Both the position numbers and the translations under genes were made by a program. The notes beneath the pieces are model-generated. The model did no database searches, was not told the DNA's origin, and saw only the letters and a list, made by a program, of their open reading frames with translations. Of a stretch of 19,434 nucleotides of DNA, positions 7,318 through 13,556 are shown one piece after another. Every line of letters starts with the position of its first letter. Within the stretch, counting starts at the first letter, position 1. The DNA is from Ktedonobacterales bacterium (GTDB lineage Bacteria > Chloroflexota > Ktedonobacteria > Ktedonobacterales > JADMIN01), in NCBI GenBank assembly GCA_025935235.1, contig JAICVT010000037.1, positions 1-19,434 of the forward strand, in the 5' to 3' direction.

Positions 7318-7707
7318 ATGCCAACGACCCGTAGCCCGAAGCCGCTCGTCAGCGCGCTGCTGGCGCTGCTGTTCGTCATCGCGTTCGTCGTGCCGTTCCT
7401 CTCGTTGAACTTCCTGGCCGGCAAATCAACACCGTTCGATGTCGTGCAGGCGGGCGCGCTTCACTGGGGCGCGGTCATCTTCTTCGGCCTGCTCTGGCTG
7501 GGCGCCCAGCTCTTCTGGGATGCGCCGATCGAGGCGACGAAGCTGGGCATGGCGATCTCCGCGACCATCGTGTGGCTCTCGCTGACGCTCTTCTTCAACT
7601 TCGGCGACCCGGTCTACGGCGGCCCGGTGGCGTTCTTCGCGTTGATGGGCGGGCTGGGCGTCGTCCTGCTGTGGACACGCTTCCTGGCCGACGAGATCAC
7701 CTTCTAG
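7318..7707 (+). CDS. Small integral membrane protein of unknown function (129 aa)
   Basis: I do not recognise the family. Four hydrophobic segments are visible at about residues 10-32, 42-66, 76-94 and 101-122, with short loops; the N-terminus is basic (TTRSPKP), which suggests it stays in the cytosol. No catalytic motif, cysteine pair or His cluster is visible. ATG 7318 was chosen because AAAGGA (7303-7308) lies 9 bases upstream; the longer frame from 7258 adds residues without a ribosome site. The gene stands alone between the acyltransferase and the YceI gene, with a candidate promoter about 200 bases upstream and a stem-loop about 80 bases downstream. Confidence 0.82.
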   Translation: MPTTRSPKPLVSALLALLFVIAFVVPFLSLNFLAGKSTPFDVVQAGALHWGAVIFFGLLWLGAQLFWDAPIEATKLGMAISATIVWLSLTLFFNFGDPVYGGPVAFFALMGGLGVVLLWTRFLADEITF

Positions 7708-7732
7708 CCCACAGCCTCTGGCGCCGCGCTGA

Positions 7733-7762
7733 CCGCATCCAGCCGCATCCAGCCGCATCTGG
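7733..7762. repeat. 10-bp tandem repeat, three copies
   Basis: The unit ccgcatccag is repeated exactly at 7733 and 7743, and with two changes (ccgcatctgg) at 7753. It begins 25 bases after a stop codon. Confidence 0.7.
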
Positions 7763-7784
7763 ATGGATCCGGAAACACCCCAGA

Positions 7785-7822
7785 ATCGCCCGATTCCACT
7801 CCTCAGAGCTGGATCGGGCGAT
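7785..7822. terminator. Perfect 10-bp stem with 18-base loop, possible terminator
   Basis: ATCGCCCGAT (7785-7794) pairs perfectly with ATCGGGCGAT (7813-7822). It lies about 80 bases after the membrane protein gene and before the YceI promoter. No T-tract follows, so factor-independent termination is not assured; an operator is the alternative. Confidence 0.4.
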
Positions 7823-7871
7823 ACGTTCGGAGCGCATACTGTCGCTCCCCGCGACCACTTTTGGCTACCCC

Positions 7872-7900
7872 TTGACACCATGCTTCATATATGTTACTAA
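7872..7900 (+). promoter_or_regulatory. Sigma70 promoter of the YceI-family gene with extended -10
   Basis: TTGACA (7872-7877) is a perfect -35 box. After a 17-base spacer ending in TGT, the -10 box is TACTAA (7895-7900), giving an extended -10 pattern. Transcription would start near 7907, leaving a leader of about 160 bases before ATG 8067. Confidence 0.6.
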
Positions 7901-7919
7901 TTATCACAAGAGAAGTAAC
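7893..7919. promoter_or_regulatory. GTTACT...AGTAAC inverted repeat at the YceI promoter (operator candidate)
   Basis: GTTACT (7893-7898) and AGTAAC (7914-7919) are perfect inverted arms around an AT-rich 15-base centre covering the -10 box and start site. MarR- or HxlR-type repressors often bind TTACT/AGTAA half-sites like these; no such regulator is encoded in this window. Confidence 0.45.
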
Positions 7920-8066
7920 TTCCATAGAGGAAGCGAAGCGCCAGAGGCGCTGCGGGAGCATCGCATCTCCCGTATCTTCCCAGCAGGATGGGCGCCGCAT
8001 CGCCAGGAGTATCCGGGAGCGGCGCAAACGACACAGCAAAAGAACGAGAAGAGGGATTCACAGAGC

Positions 8067-8603
8067 ATGGCGTACAACATTGATTCTAGCCACTCGCTGG
8101 TTGAGTTTTCCGTCAAGCATATGATGGTCACGACGGTGAAGGGTCGCTTCACCCGGTTCCAGGGCGATGTGGAGATCAACGAGACGACTCCCGCCGACTC
8201 GAAGGTGGATGTCGTCATCGAGACCGCCAGCGTCACCACCGGCGATGAGAACCGCGATAAGCACCTGCGCAGCGGCGACTTCTTCGAGTCGGAGAAGTAC
8301 CCGACGATCACCTTCCACAGCAAGCAGGTCGAGCCGCTTGGCAACGAGACCTACCGCGTGACGGGCGACTTTACCATGCATGGCGTGACCCGCGCACTGA
8401 CCTTCGACATCACCCGCGAGGGCGTCACCAAGAATATGAAGGGCGAGGCGCTGCACGGCTTCTCTGGCGCGCTGACGATCAGCCGCAAGGACTTCGGGCT
8501 GGAGTGGAACGTGGCGCTGGAGAGCGGTGGCTGGCTGGTGAGCGACCAGGTGAAGATCTCGCTCGAGGTCGAGGTGGTCGACAAGGCCGCCGTCGCCGCG
8601 TAA
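8067..8603 (+). CDS. YceI-family lipocalin-like protein
   Basis: This 178-residue protein matches the YceI family, an extended lipocalin-like beta-barrel that binds isoprenoid-type lipids in the characterised members. The opening AYNIDSSHSLVEFSVKHMMVTTVKGRF, the GDENRDKHLRSGDFFESEKYPTITF core and the DFTMHGVTRALTFDI strand pair are typical. There is no signal peptide, so unlike Escherichia coli YceI it is probably cytosolic, as in many Gram-positive members. ATG 8067 has a GAGGG site about 11 bases upstream. The longer frame starting at 7572 runs through the promoter and is not coding. Its promoter is one of the strongest in the window and overlaps a palindrome, so expression is likely inducible. 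It converges with the transporter gene. Confidence 0.93.
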   Translation: MAYNIDSSHSLVEFSVKHMMVTTVKGRFTRFQGDVEINETTPADSKVDVVIETASVTTGDENRDKHLRSGDFFESEKYPTITFHSKQVEPLGNETYRVTGDFTMHGVTRALTFDITREGVTKNMKGEALHGFSGALTISRKDFGLEWNVALESGGWLVSDQVKISLEVEVVDKAAVAA

Positions 8604-8623
8604 TTCCAGCGCAATCTGAAGAG

Positions 8624-8638
8624 ACGCCGAAGAGGCGT
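8624..8638 (+). terminator. Small hairpin after the YceI gene
   Basis: ACGCC (8624-8628) pairs with GGCGT (8634-8638) around a GAAGA loop, 20 bases after the stop. The stem is short and no T-tract follows, so termination is tentative. Confidence 0.3.
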
Positions 8639-8700
8639 GAGCCGTTTCGACATAAGCGCGCTCCATCCGCTGCTTCACATGAAGCGACGGGTAGAGCGCG

Positions 8701-8730
8701 CTCGCGCTGGCTCGCGCTGGCTTGCCCTGG
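8701..8730. repeat. 10-bp tandem repeat, three copies, between convergent genes
   Basis: The unit ctcgcgctgg occurs at 8701 and 8711, with a two-base variant (cttgccctgg) at 8721. It lies in the 150-base gap between the YceI gene and the transporter gene. Confidence 0.7.
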
Positions 8731-8749
8731 CTGGCGCTCGCCCAGCCAG
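8727..8749. terminator. 8-bp GC-rich hairpin between convergent genes
   Basis: CTGGCTGG (8727-8734) pairs perfectly with CCAGCCAG (8742-8749) around a 7-base loop. It lies just past the 3' ends of two convergent genes and could stop transcription from either side, though neither strand has a T-tract. Confidence 0.4.
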
Positions 8750-8753
8750 CGGG

Positions 8754-9368
8754 CTAGGCCTTCCTGAAGGGGAAGAGCGGGAAGACGGTGCGATGCAGCG
8801 TCTCGTTGGTGATCTCCGCCATCACGATGTACCACGCCAGCGCGGCCAGCAGCAGCTCGACCCAGCCACCCGCCTTGGTGGCGCCAGAGCTACTGAGCGC
8901 GGCCCCGATGTCCTCCAGGATGATGGCGGCATCGAAGACCAGGAAGGTAACAAATACCGTCCAGTTGGTCCCCAGGCTGGCGATGGTGAAGATGACGGTG
9001 ATGACGGTCCACATGACCAGGAAGATGAACACCGCCTGGCCTGCGGCGGCCCCGGCGTGGGGCACGACATACAGTAGCAGCGCATCATATGAGAGCCAGA
9101 AGGCGCCATACGATGTCATAAAGGCCGCCGGGAAGAGGTCTCCGCGCGCCAGCGCGAAGAACCCGGCAATGAATTGCGTCAGCCCCCCATAGAAGGCTGC
9201 CAGGGCGATCACCAGCACGGTTCCCTCGGAGTTGAGGATGCCGCTGGTATACAGCCCCAGCGTGAACGTGGTGAGCGCGAATCCCCCGACCCCAACAGGC
9301 ACGGCGTTCGTGATGAATGGGTGGCGTTGTGGGATGGGCGTTGACGGTAGAGGTTCGGGCGCTGCCAT
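8754..9368 (-). CDS. Acetate/succinate transporter, GPR1/FUN34/YaaH family
   Basis: This 204-residue membrane protein belongs to the GPR1/FUN34/YaaH (AceTr) family of proton-coupled or channel-like monocarboxylate carriers, whose bacterial members such as SatP take up acetate and succinate. The family N-terminal motif NPxPLGLxGF appears as NAVPVGVGGFALTTFTLG. The conserved GGLTQFIAGFFALARG and SYGAFWLSYDALL stretches follow, and six hydrophobic helices are expected. ATG 9368 is preceded on the minus strand by GGAGGG with a 7-base spacer, a strong ribosome site. The first motif proline is changed (NAVP instead of NPAP), so substrate preference may differ. It is a single-gene unit converging with the YceI gene. 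Confidence 0.92.
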   Translation of the reverse strand: MAAPEPLPSTPIPQRHPFITNAVPVGVGGFALTTFTLGLYTSGILNSEGTVLVIALAAFYGGLTQFIAGFFALARGDLFPAAFMTSYGAFWLSYDALLLYVVPHAGAAAGQAVFIFLVMWTVITVIFTIASLGTNWTVFVTFLVFDAAIILEDIGAALSSSGATKAGGWVELLLAALAWYIVMAEITNETLHRTVFPLFPFRKA

Positions 9369-9704
9369 AGCAATCCCTCCTGCGTCACATCACAGAAATC
9401 ACTGGCACAACACTGCGCTGCGTCTACGACCTCTGATCTCTCCGCTTGCTACCACCTCCTCCTGCGCATGTCGAGGTCGGCGCATGCAAACGTCGCGGCA
9501 TTCAGGCGACGCTCCCGGCGCCGCACGTTTCCTGCCAATATGTCACTTTGCGACACAAGCAATCGGCTTCGCCGCCGCTCCCCGGAAGAGCCGCGCGGCG
9601 CCATAGCGCGCTCCGGTGGTACGATGTGGGAGAGCGAGCGCAACGTGCGCCGTGAGCGCAGGCGCCCAAATCTCATGCTGGGGCGAGAAAGCAGGTAGGA
9701 AACT
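9369..9704. other. 336-base gap upstream of two divergent genes
   Basis: The transporter (minus) and the ParA-like gene (plus) diverge here. I find no convincing promoter pair, RNA gene or mobile element. A short 4-bp inverted repeat TGTC-N7-GACA lies near 9541. Open frames in this stretch are Arg/Ser-rich and lack ribosome sites. Confidence 0.5.
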
Positions 9705-10442
9705 ATGCTCAGTGGCAGCCAGGCCGCGGAGGCGCGCTGTGTGGCGCTGACGCAGGCGCGACGCGGCCACGGCATCAGCGTGACCGGCTACTATCTGGGC
9801 CGCGCGCTGGTAGAGCGCGGGCTGCGTGTGCTGCTGGTGGATCTGACGGGCCGCCACGAGCGTCTGCACGCCTTGCTGGAGCGCGAGCCAGTCAAGAACC
9901 TGGGGCTGTGGATTCCGCCCTCGCTACGATCCGACGCGCTCCCCGATCTGCTGGCGCGCGCGCGCCGCGAGACGGCGGGCAAGGTGGACGTGCTGCTACT
10001 GGATGTGGACGCCTCGGTCTTTCAGAGCATCGGCGGGCTGTCGGCAGGCATTGACTATGTCACGCTCTTTGTGGAAGCGGGCGACACGGGCCTGCGCGAC
10101 GCCGACCACCTCGGCATCCAGTTCGACGATCGCCTGCCGCCCTATGGTCATGTGGGGGTGGCGCTCTGCCGCACCGACGCCGAGCGCGCCGACGACGCGC
10201 CGCAGCGCACACCTGAGCATGGCCTGCCCATTCTTGGCGGTTTCCCCGCCGACTATCTGCTGGCCGCCAGCGACGACTTTGGCGCGCGCGGCGGCGAGGC
10301 GAAGTCGCCGCACGAGGGCTACCTGATCGCCATCCGCCAGCTTGCGCGCGCGCTGGTAGAGATCGTGCCGCTGCGTCGAGCGCCCAGCCCGGCTTCCAGC
10401 CCAGCAGGCCCGGCGCCCTCGCCCACCGGCCACAGCGCATGA
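9705..10442 (+). CDS. ParA/MinD-like protein with a degenerate P-loop
   Basis: The 245-residue protein has the layout of a SIMIBI-class ParA/MinD-type domain: a first strand (CVALTQARRGHGISVTG), helix (YYLGRALVERG), strand (LRVLLVDLTGR), a later VDVLLLDVDA strand like the Walker B region, and LPILGGFPADYLLAA like the late ParA core. The deviant Walker A xKGGxGK[ST] reads R19-R-G-H-G-I24-S25: both the signature lysine and the invariant P-loop lysine are missing. It therefore probably does not hydrolyse ATP in the usual way and may be a structural or pseudo-ATPase. The C-terminus is Pro/Ala-rich. The start is supported by an AGGTAGGA site just upstream. Its stop overlaps the next start (ATGA), so the two are translationally coupled. 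Family assignment rests on pattern, not on alignment. Confidence 0.72.
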   Translation: MLSGSQAAEARCVALTQARRGHGISVTGYYLGRALVERGLRVLLVDLTGRHERLHALLEREPVKNLGLWIPPSLRSDALPDLLARARRETAGKVDVLLLDVDASVFQSIGGLSAGIDYVTLFVEAGDTGLRDADHLGIQFDDRLPPYGHVGVALCRTDAERADDAPQRTPEHGLPILGGFPADYLLAASDDFGARGGEAKSPHEGYLIAIRQLARALVEIVPLRRAPSPASSPAGPAPSPTGHSA

Positions 10443-11227
10443 CGCCCGCAGTTGGCGCGCACGGCAGCGACGCGCCCACTCTGCTCGACATCTACCTGGC
10501 GCTCTCGCATATCGGGCCAGCCAGTGGGCCGCTGGCGCCGCTGGCTGGCGAGGCGCCCGAGGAGACGCCACGCCTCTACATCGCCCATATCGCGACAGAT
10601 GCGGCGGATGAGTGGCGCGTCTTTCTCCGCCCCGATCTGCCAGCCGCCGTGCGCGATGCGCTGGCGGCGCTGCCCCCACAGGCGCTCTTCACCGATGTGG
10701 CGCTGGCGGCCGGCATCCTGACCGACGGCGAGACCGATGGCGCGCGACCTGACGTCTGGCAGGGGCGCACGCTGCTCTTCCCCGATGATCTGAGCGATCT
10801 CGTCGCCCCGTTGGCGAACCGCGACGATCTGGTGCGGCTGGCGCCCGCGCAGCCTGGCGACGACTGGTATGGCGCCTCCGCGCCCGGCGACGCCCGCCGG
10901 CGCCCCGCCATCGCGCCCGCCGACGAAGAGCCGCCCGCGCGCGAGGCCTTTCCCGGCGAGCAGTTCGCCGCGCTGGCCGATGGGCTGGTGGTGGCGACCT
11001 GCCAGTCGTCGCGCGAGAGCGCGCTGGCGGCCGAGGCCTGGGCGCGCACCCTGCCCGCCGCGCGCGGGCGCAGACACGCCACGCGCGTGACAGCGCTATG
11101 GGCGCTCGACGCGCGACGCCGTGGCAAGATTCCGTTCTACAGCTACCACCGCGCCAACCAGGCATCGGCTGGCGTGGCGCGCGCGCTGAGCCTGATCCCC
11201 TTTCTCGAAGACGTCGGCTATCTATGA
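10439..11227 (+). CDS. GNAT-like acetyltransferase fold protein
   Basis: This 262-residue protein resembles GNAT (FR47-like) proteins in its C-terminal third. There, ADGLVVATCQSSR, ESALAAEAWARTLPAARGRRHATRVTALWALDARRRGKI and PFYSYHRANQASAGVARALSLI follow the order of strand 4, motif A, and the PFYSxxxxNxAS motif B region. The acetyl-CoA pyrophosphate loop, normally [RQ]xxGx[GA], reads R-G-R-R-H-A, with arginine in place of the key glycine, so activity is uncertain. The N-terminal part (LLDIYLALSHIG, LYIAHIATDAADEWRVFLRP) is unrecognised and could be a second domain. It overlaps the ParA-like gene by 4 bases and precedes an XRE regulator by about 135 bases. A joint role with the ParA-like protein is inferred from coupling. 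Confidence 0.75.
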   Translation: MTPAVGAHGSDAPTLLDIYLALSHIGPASGPLAPLAGEAPEETPRLYIAHIATDAADEWRVFLRPDLPAAVRDALAALPPQALFTDVALAAGILTDGETDGARPDVWQGRTLLFPDDLSDLVAPLANRDDLVRLAPAQPGDDWYGASAPGDARRRPAIAPADEEPPAREAFPGEQFAALADGLVVATCQSSRESALAAEAWARTLPAARGRRHATRVTALWALDARRRGKIPFYSYHRANQASAGVARALSLIPFLEDVGYL

Positions 11228-11363
11228 GGTTGTGAGCGGGGCATGGCCCTGGCCGCTACGCTGAGGGGCGCTTGCGCGCGACCGCCGCTGGCTCTATGCT
11301 TGATGGAAGAGTCGTTAGCCGGAGCGATCGCCGCGCGAAAGCAGCGCGAGGGCGAGGCATGTG

Positions 11364-11861
11364 ATGGAGCTGGCGGAGAAACTGCGCCGACTGCGCAAAG
11401 CTGAGGGCATGCGGCGCGGGCTGTGGCGCACGCTCACCCAGCACGAGGTTATCCGCGCGATGCGCCAGGAGATCGGCGTCTCGCTGAGCCAGGCCTACCT
11501 CTCGCAGTTGGAGAGCGGCAAGCGCGCGCATCTGACCAGCGCCACACGCGAGGCGCTGGCGCGCTTCTACCATGTCCACCCCGGCTATCTGATCAGCGAT
11601 CCACCCGGCGCGGCGAGCGAGCCTGCCCAGGCCTTGGCTCCCACCGCTGCTCCAGCGCGGCCAGATGATGCTGCGCTGGTGGCGCTCTGGGCGCGGCTGG
11701 CCAGCGCGCCAGAGCCAGCGCGGCTGGCGCGCCTGCTCGCCCAGCGCCTTGACGAACTGCTGCGCCTCTCGTCAGCTGAGCTGGCCGCGCTGGAGCTACG
11801 CGCGGCGCACGGCCCCAGCGCGAGCGGCGCCGAATCTGCGCCCGAGCGCGCCGACGGGTAG
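11364..11861 (+). CDS. XRE-family transcriptional regulator
   Basis: The 165-residue protein starts with a Cro/C1-type helix-turn-helix at about residues 5-75: KLRRLRKAEG, then LTQHEVIRAMRQEIGVSLSQAYLSQLESGKR, then LTSATREALARFYHVHPGYLI. An Ala/Pro-rich linker follows, and then a helical C-terminal part (ALWARLASAPEPARLARLLAQRLDELLRLSS) that may mediate dimer formation. The insertion GMRRGLWRTL between the first two helices is longer than usual. ATG 11364 has CGAGG (11353-11357) with a 6-base spacer; GTG 11361 is one codon upstream. It lies 136 bases after the GNAT-like gene and could regulate that cluster, by inference. No ligand-binding domain is recognisable. Confidence 0.88.
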   Translation: MELAEKLRRLRKAEGMRRGLWRTLTQHEVIRAMRQEIGVSLSQAYLSQLESGKRAHLTSATREALARFYHVHPGYLISDPPGAASEPAQALAPTAAPARPDDAALVALWARLASAPEPARLARLLAQRLDELLRLSSAELAALELRAAHGPSASGAESAPERADG

Positions 11862-12055
11862 GATACCGTCCGGGCGTCTGAGTGGTTGCGCGCGTTGGAC
11901 GCCTCATGCAGCAACGCAAGGAGGCTAGCGCGCAACGTGGTCGGGCGCCTGCTCGTACGAATGATGTGAGCGAGGCGACAGGGCGACCGGAACGCCCCCG
12001 CGTCCGCCTCGGCAGTCACCAACACCCCGCCAGAGAGCGAGGCAGGAAGAGAACT

Positions 12056-12385
12056 ATGGCTAGCAAATGGAGCTGGTTCGCCGTCGGCGTGGCCGCCGGA
12101 CTCTCGGCGGCAGCCATCGGGCAGGAACTCGCCAAAGCGCCAGAGGCGCGCACATGGAAGGGAACCGTCGCTGGCGTTCCCTACAACTTCCGTCTGGAAG
12201 AGTGGCCAGAGATCACCAACGAGTTCTGGAATCCAGAGAGCGACAAGATTCTGGTTCCACATACGATCGGCCTCGGCTGGGGCGTCAACTTCGCCGCGCT
12301 CAAGCGGCGCGCGGAAGAGCTGCTCGGCCTGAGCGCCGGGGCCAGCGACGAGACCACTCAGCCGCAAACGCCCATTGGTGTCTGA
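12056..12385 (+). CDS. DUF5808-like small protein with N-terminal hydrophobic segment
   Basis: The 109-residue protein begins with a hydrophobic stretch (WSWFAVGVAAGLSAAAIG, about residues 4-22) that could be a membrane anchor or uncleaved signal. A domain resembling DUF5808 follows: KGTVAGVPYNFRLEEWP, then WNPESDKILVPHTIGLGWGVNFAAL. Function is unknown. ATG 12056 was chosen because AGGA (12044-12047) lies 8 bases upstream; an earlier frame start at 11882 adds a basic, low-complexity region without a ribosome site. The gene lies 95-122 bases upstream of the NfeD-like gene on the same strand, with a 10-bp tandem repeat between them. The three genes onward to the flotillin may form one unit concerned with membrane organisation. 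Confidence 0.8.
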   Translation: MASKWSWFAVGVAAGLSAAAIGQELAKAPEARTWKGTVAGVPYNFRLEEWPEITNEFWNPESDKILVPHTIGLGWGVNFAALKRRAEELLGLSAGASDETTQPQTPIGV

Positions 12386-12390
12386 CCGCC

Positions 12391-12420
12391 CGCTATCGCC
12401 CGCTATCGCCCGCTATCGCC
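12391..12420. repeat. 10-bp tandem repeat, three perfect copies
   Basis: The unit cgctatcgcc is repeated perfectly at 12391, 12401 and 12411, starting 5 bases after the DUF5808-like stop codon; the preceding cgcc extends the array to about 3.4 copies. Confidence 0.8.
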
Positions 12421-12507
12421 TGATGCCATGCCTGATGCTCTGGCCCGGCGTCTCGTCCGAGGCCTGAGCTGAGGCCGGACATGCCGGGAATGCCTGGAGG
12501 CGCCGGG

Positions 12508-13359
12508 ATGCTTGCGACAGATCCGCTCTCGCTGCTGTTTCTGGGATGCGCGCTCTTCTCTGGCCTGTTCCTCGTGGCCGCGGTCGTTCTCGGCGCCGGG
12601 GGACACGGCCATCTGGGCCATCTGGGCCACGCTGGTCATCTTGGGCATATCGGCCACACGGGATCCGCTGGGCCATCGGCGCAGACCGGCCACGCCAGCC
12701 AGGTGGGGCAAGCGAGTCATGCCGCGGGTCATGCCGCGAACCAGCCAACGCAGGCGGCGCAGACGCCCGCCAGCGGCGGCGGCGAGAGCCTGTGGGGGAT
12801 GGCGCAGAGCCTGCTGCTGGGCAGCCTCAACCTGAATGGCGCGCTGATCTTCCTGCTGGTCTTTGGCGTGCTGGGCTATCTGCTGAATACCGGGCAGTCC
12901 TCCCCGCTGCTGGCCGTCCTGCTGGTCGCCGCGCTGGTCGGCGCGGGCGCGGCAATTGGCGTCAACGCCGCGCTCACCCGCATCTTCATCACCTCGCAGG
13001 CGGGCGAGCTGTCTGCTGAGAACTCGCGCCTGGAGGGGCGGCTGGCCACCGTCAGCATCCCGATCCGCGAGCGCGGGCTGGGTGAGGTGGTCTATAGCGG
13101 CGAGGCGGGCGCCCGCCACAGCATCGGCGCGCGCAGCAATGATGGCGCGCCCATCCCCACAGGCGCGCAGGTCGTGATCGTCGAGGCTGAGTCTGGGCTG
13201 GTCACCGTCCAGCCGTGGGACGAGTTCCTGGCCGACACGCGCCAGCGCCTCAGCGCCGACCAACCCGCCCCACGCCTCGCGCCCGCGCCCGCCTCTGGCC
13301 CCGCGCCCGCCGGGCCACCCGGCGTACCATCTGACGACACCGCGCCGCGGAGCGAGTGA
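12508..13359 (+). CDS. NfeD/YuaF/YqiJ-like membrane protein with Gly-His-X repeat
   Basis: This 283-residue protein has a first membrane helix (about residues 8-30), then a Gly-His-X repeat with His at 33, 35, 38, 41, 44, 47 and 50, followed by a Gln/Ala/His-rich linker. Two more helices lie at about 108-128 and 133-155. A C-terminal domain (174-240: LEGRLATVSIPIRERGLGEVVYSG ... VIVEAESGLVTVQPW) matches the OB-fold of NfeD-type flotillin partners such as YuaF and YqiJ. The tail is Pro/Ala-rich. The flotillin gene follows on the same strand, the expected pairing for proteins that organise membrane microdomains. ATG 12508 has GGAGG (12496-12500, 7-base spacer) and starts at the helix; ATG 12481 with GAGG is the alternative and would add 9 residues. 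The His repeat may bind metal. Confidence 0.85.
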   Translation: MLATDPLSLLFLGCALFSGLFLVAAVVLGAGGHGHLGHLGHAGHLGHIGHTGSAGPSAQTGHASQVGQASHAAGHAANQPTQAAQTPASGGGESLWGMAQSLLLGSLNLNGALIFLLVFGVLGYLLNTGQSSPLLAVLLVAALVGAGAAIGVNAALTRIFITSQAGELSAENSRLEGRLATVSIPIRERGLGEVVYSGEAGARHSIGARSNDGAPIPTGAQVVIVEAESGLVTVQPWDEFLADTRQRLSADQPAPRLAPAPASGPAPAGPPGVPSDDTAPRSE

Positions 13360-13370
13360 GTCCGCGACCC

Positions 13371-13410
13371 GCATCACCTCGCATCACCTCGCACCACCTC
13401 GCACTATCCA
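13371..13410. repeat. 10-bp tandem repeat, four copies of decreasing identity
   Basis: The units are gcatcacctc (13371), gcatcacctc (13381), gcaccacctc (13391) and gcactatcca (13401). The array starts 12 bases after the NfeD-like stop codon. Confidence 0.75.
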
Positions 13411-13500
13411 CATGACGACCTCGCAGCATCTGGAGATGAGAACATCGGCGCCGCTGGCTCGTTCCCGTGGGGAGCGCGCGGCTGAGCGCCCTGGCCACAG

Positions 13501-13540
13501 GTCGAATCAGGTCGAATCAGGCCAAATCAGGCCGAAGAAG
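13501..13540. repeat. 10-bp tandem repeat, four copies of decreasing identity
   Basis: The units are gtcgaatcag (13501), gtcgaatcag (13511), gccaaatcag (13521) and gccgaagaag (13531). The array ends 16 bases before the flotillin start, so it lies in the leader and its last unit supplies the AAG of the likely ribosome site. Confidence 0.75.
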
Positions 13541-13556
13541 GGGCTGAGCGAACCCT

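Noticed and set aside
12391..13540. CRISPR array suggested by clustered short repeats
   Set aside because: The units are 10 bp, directly adjacent without spacers, and differ between arrays; no cas gene is present.
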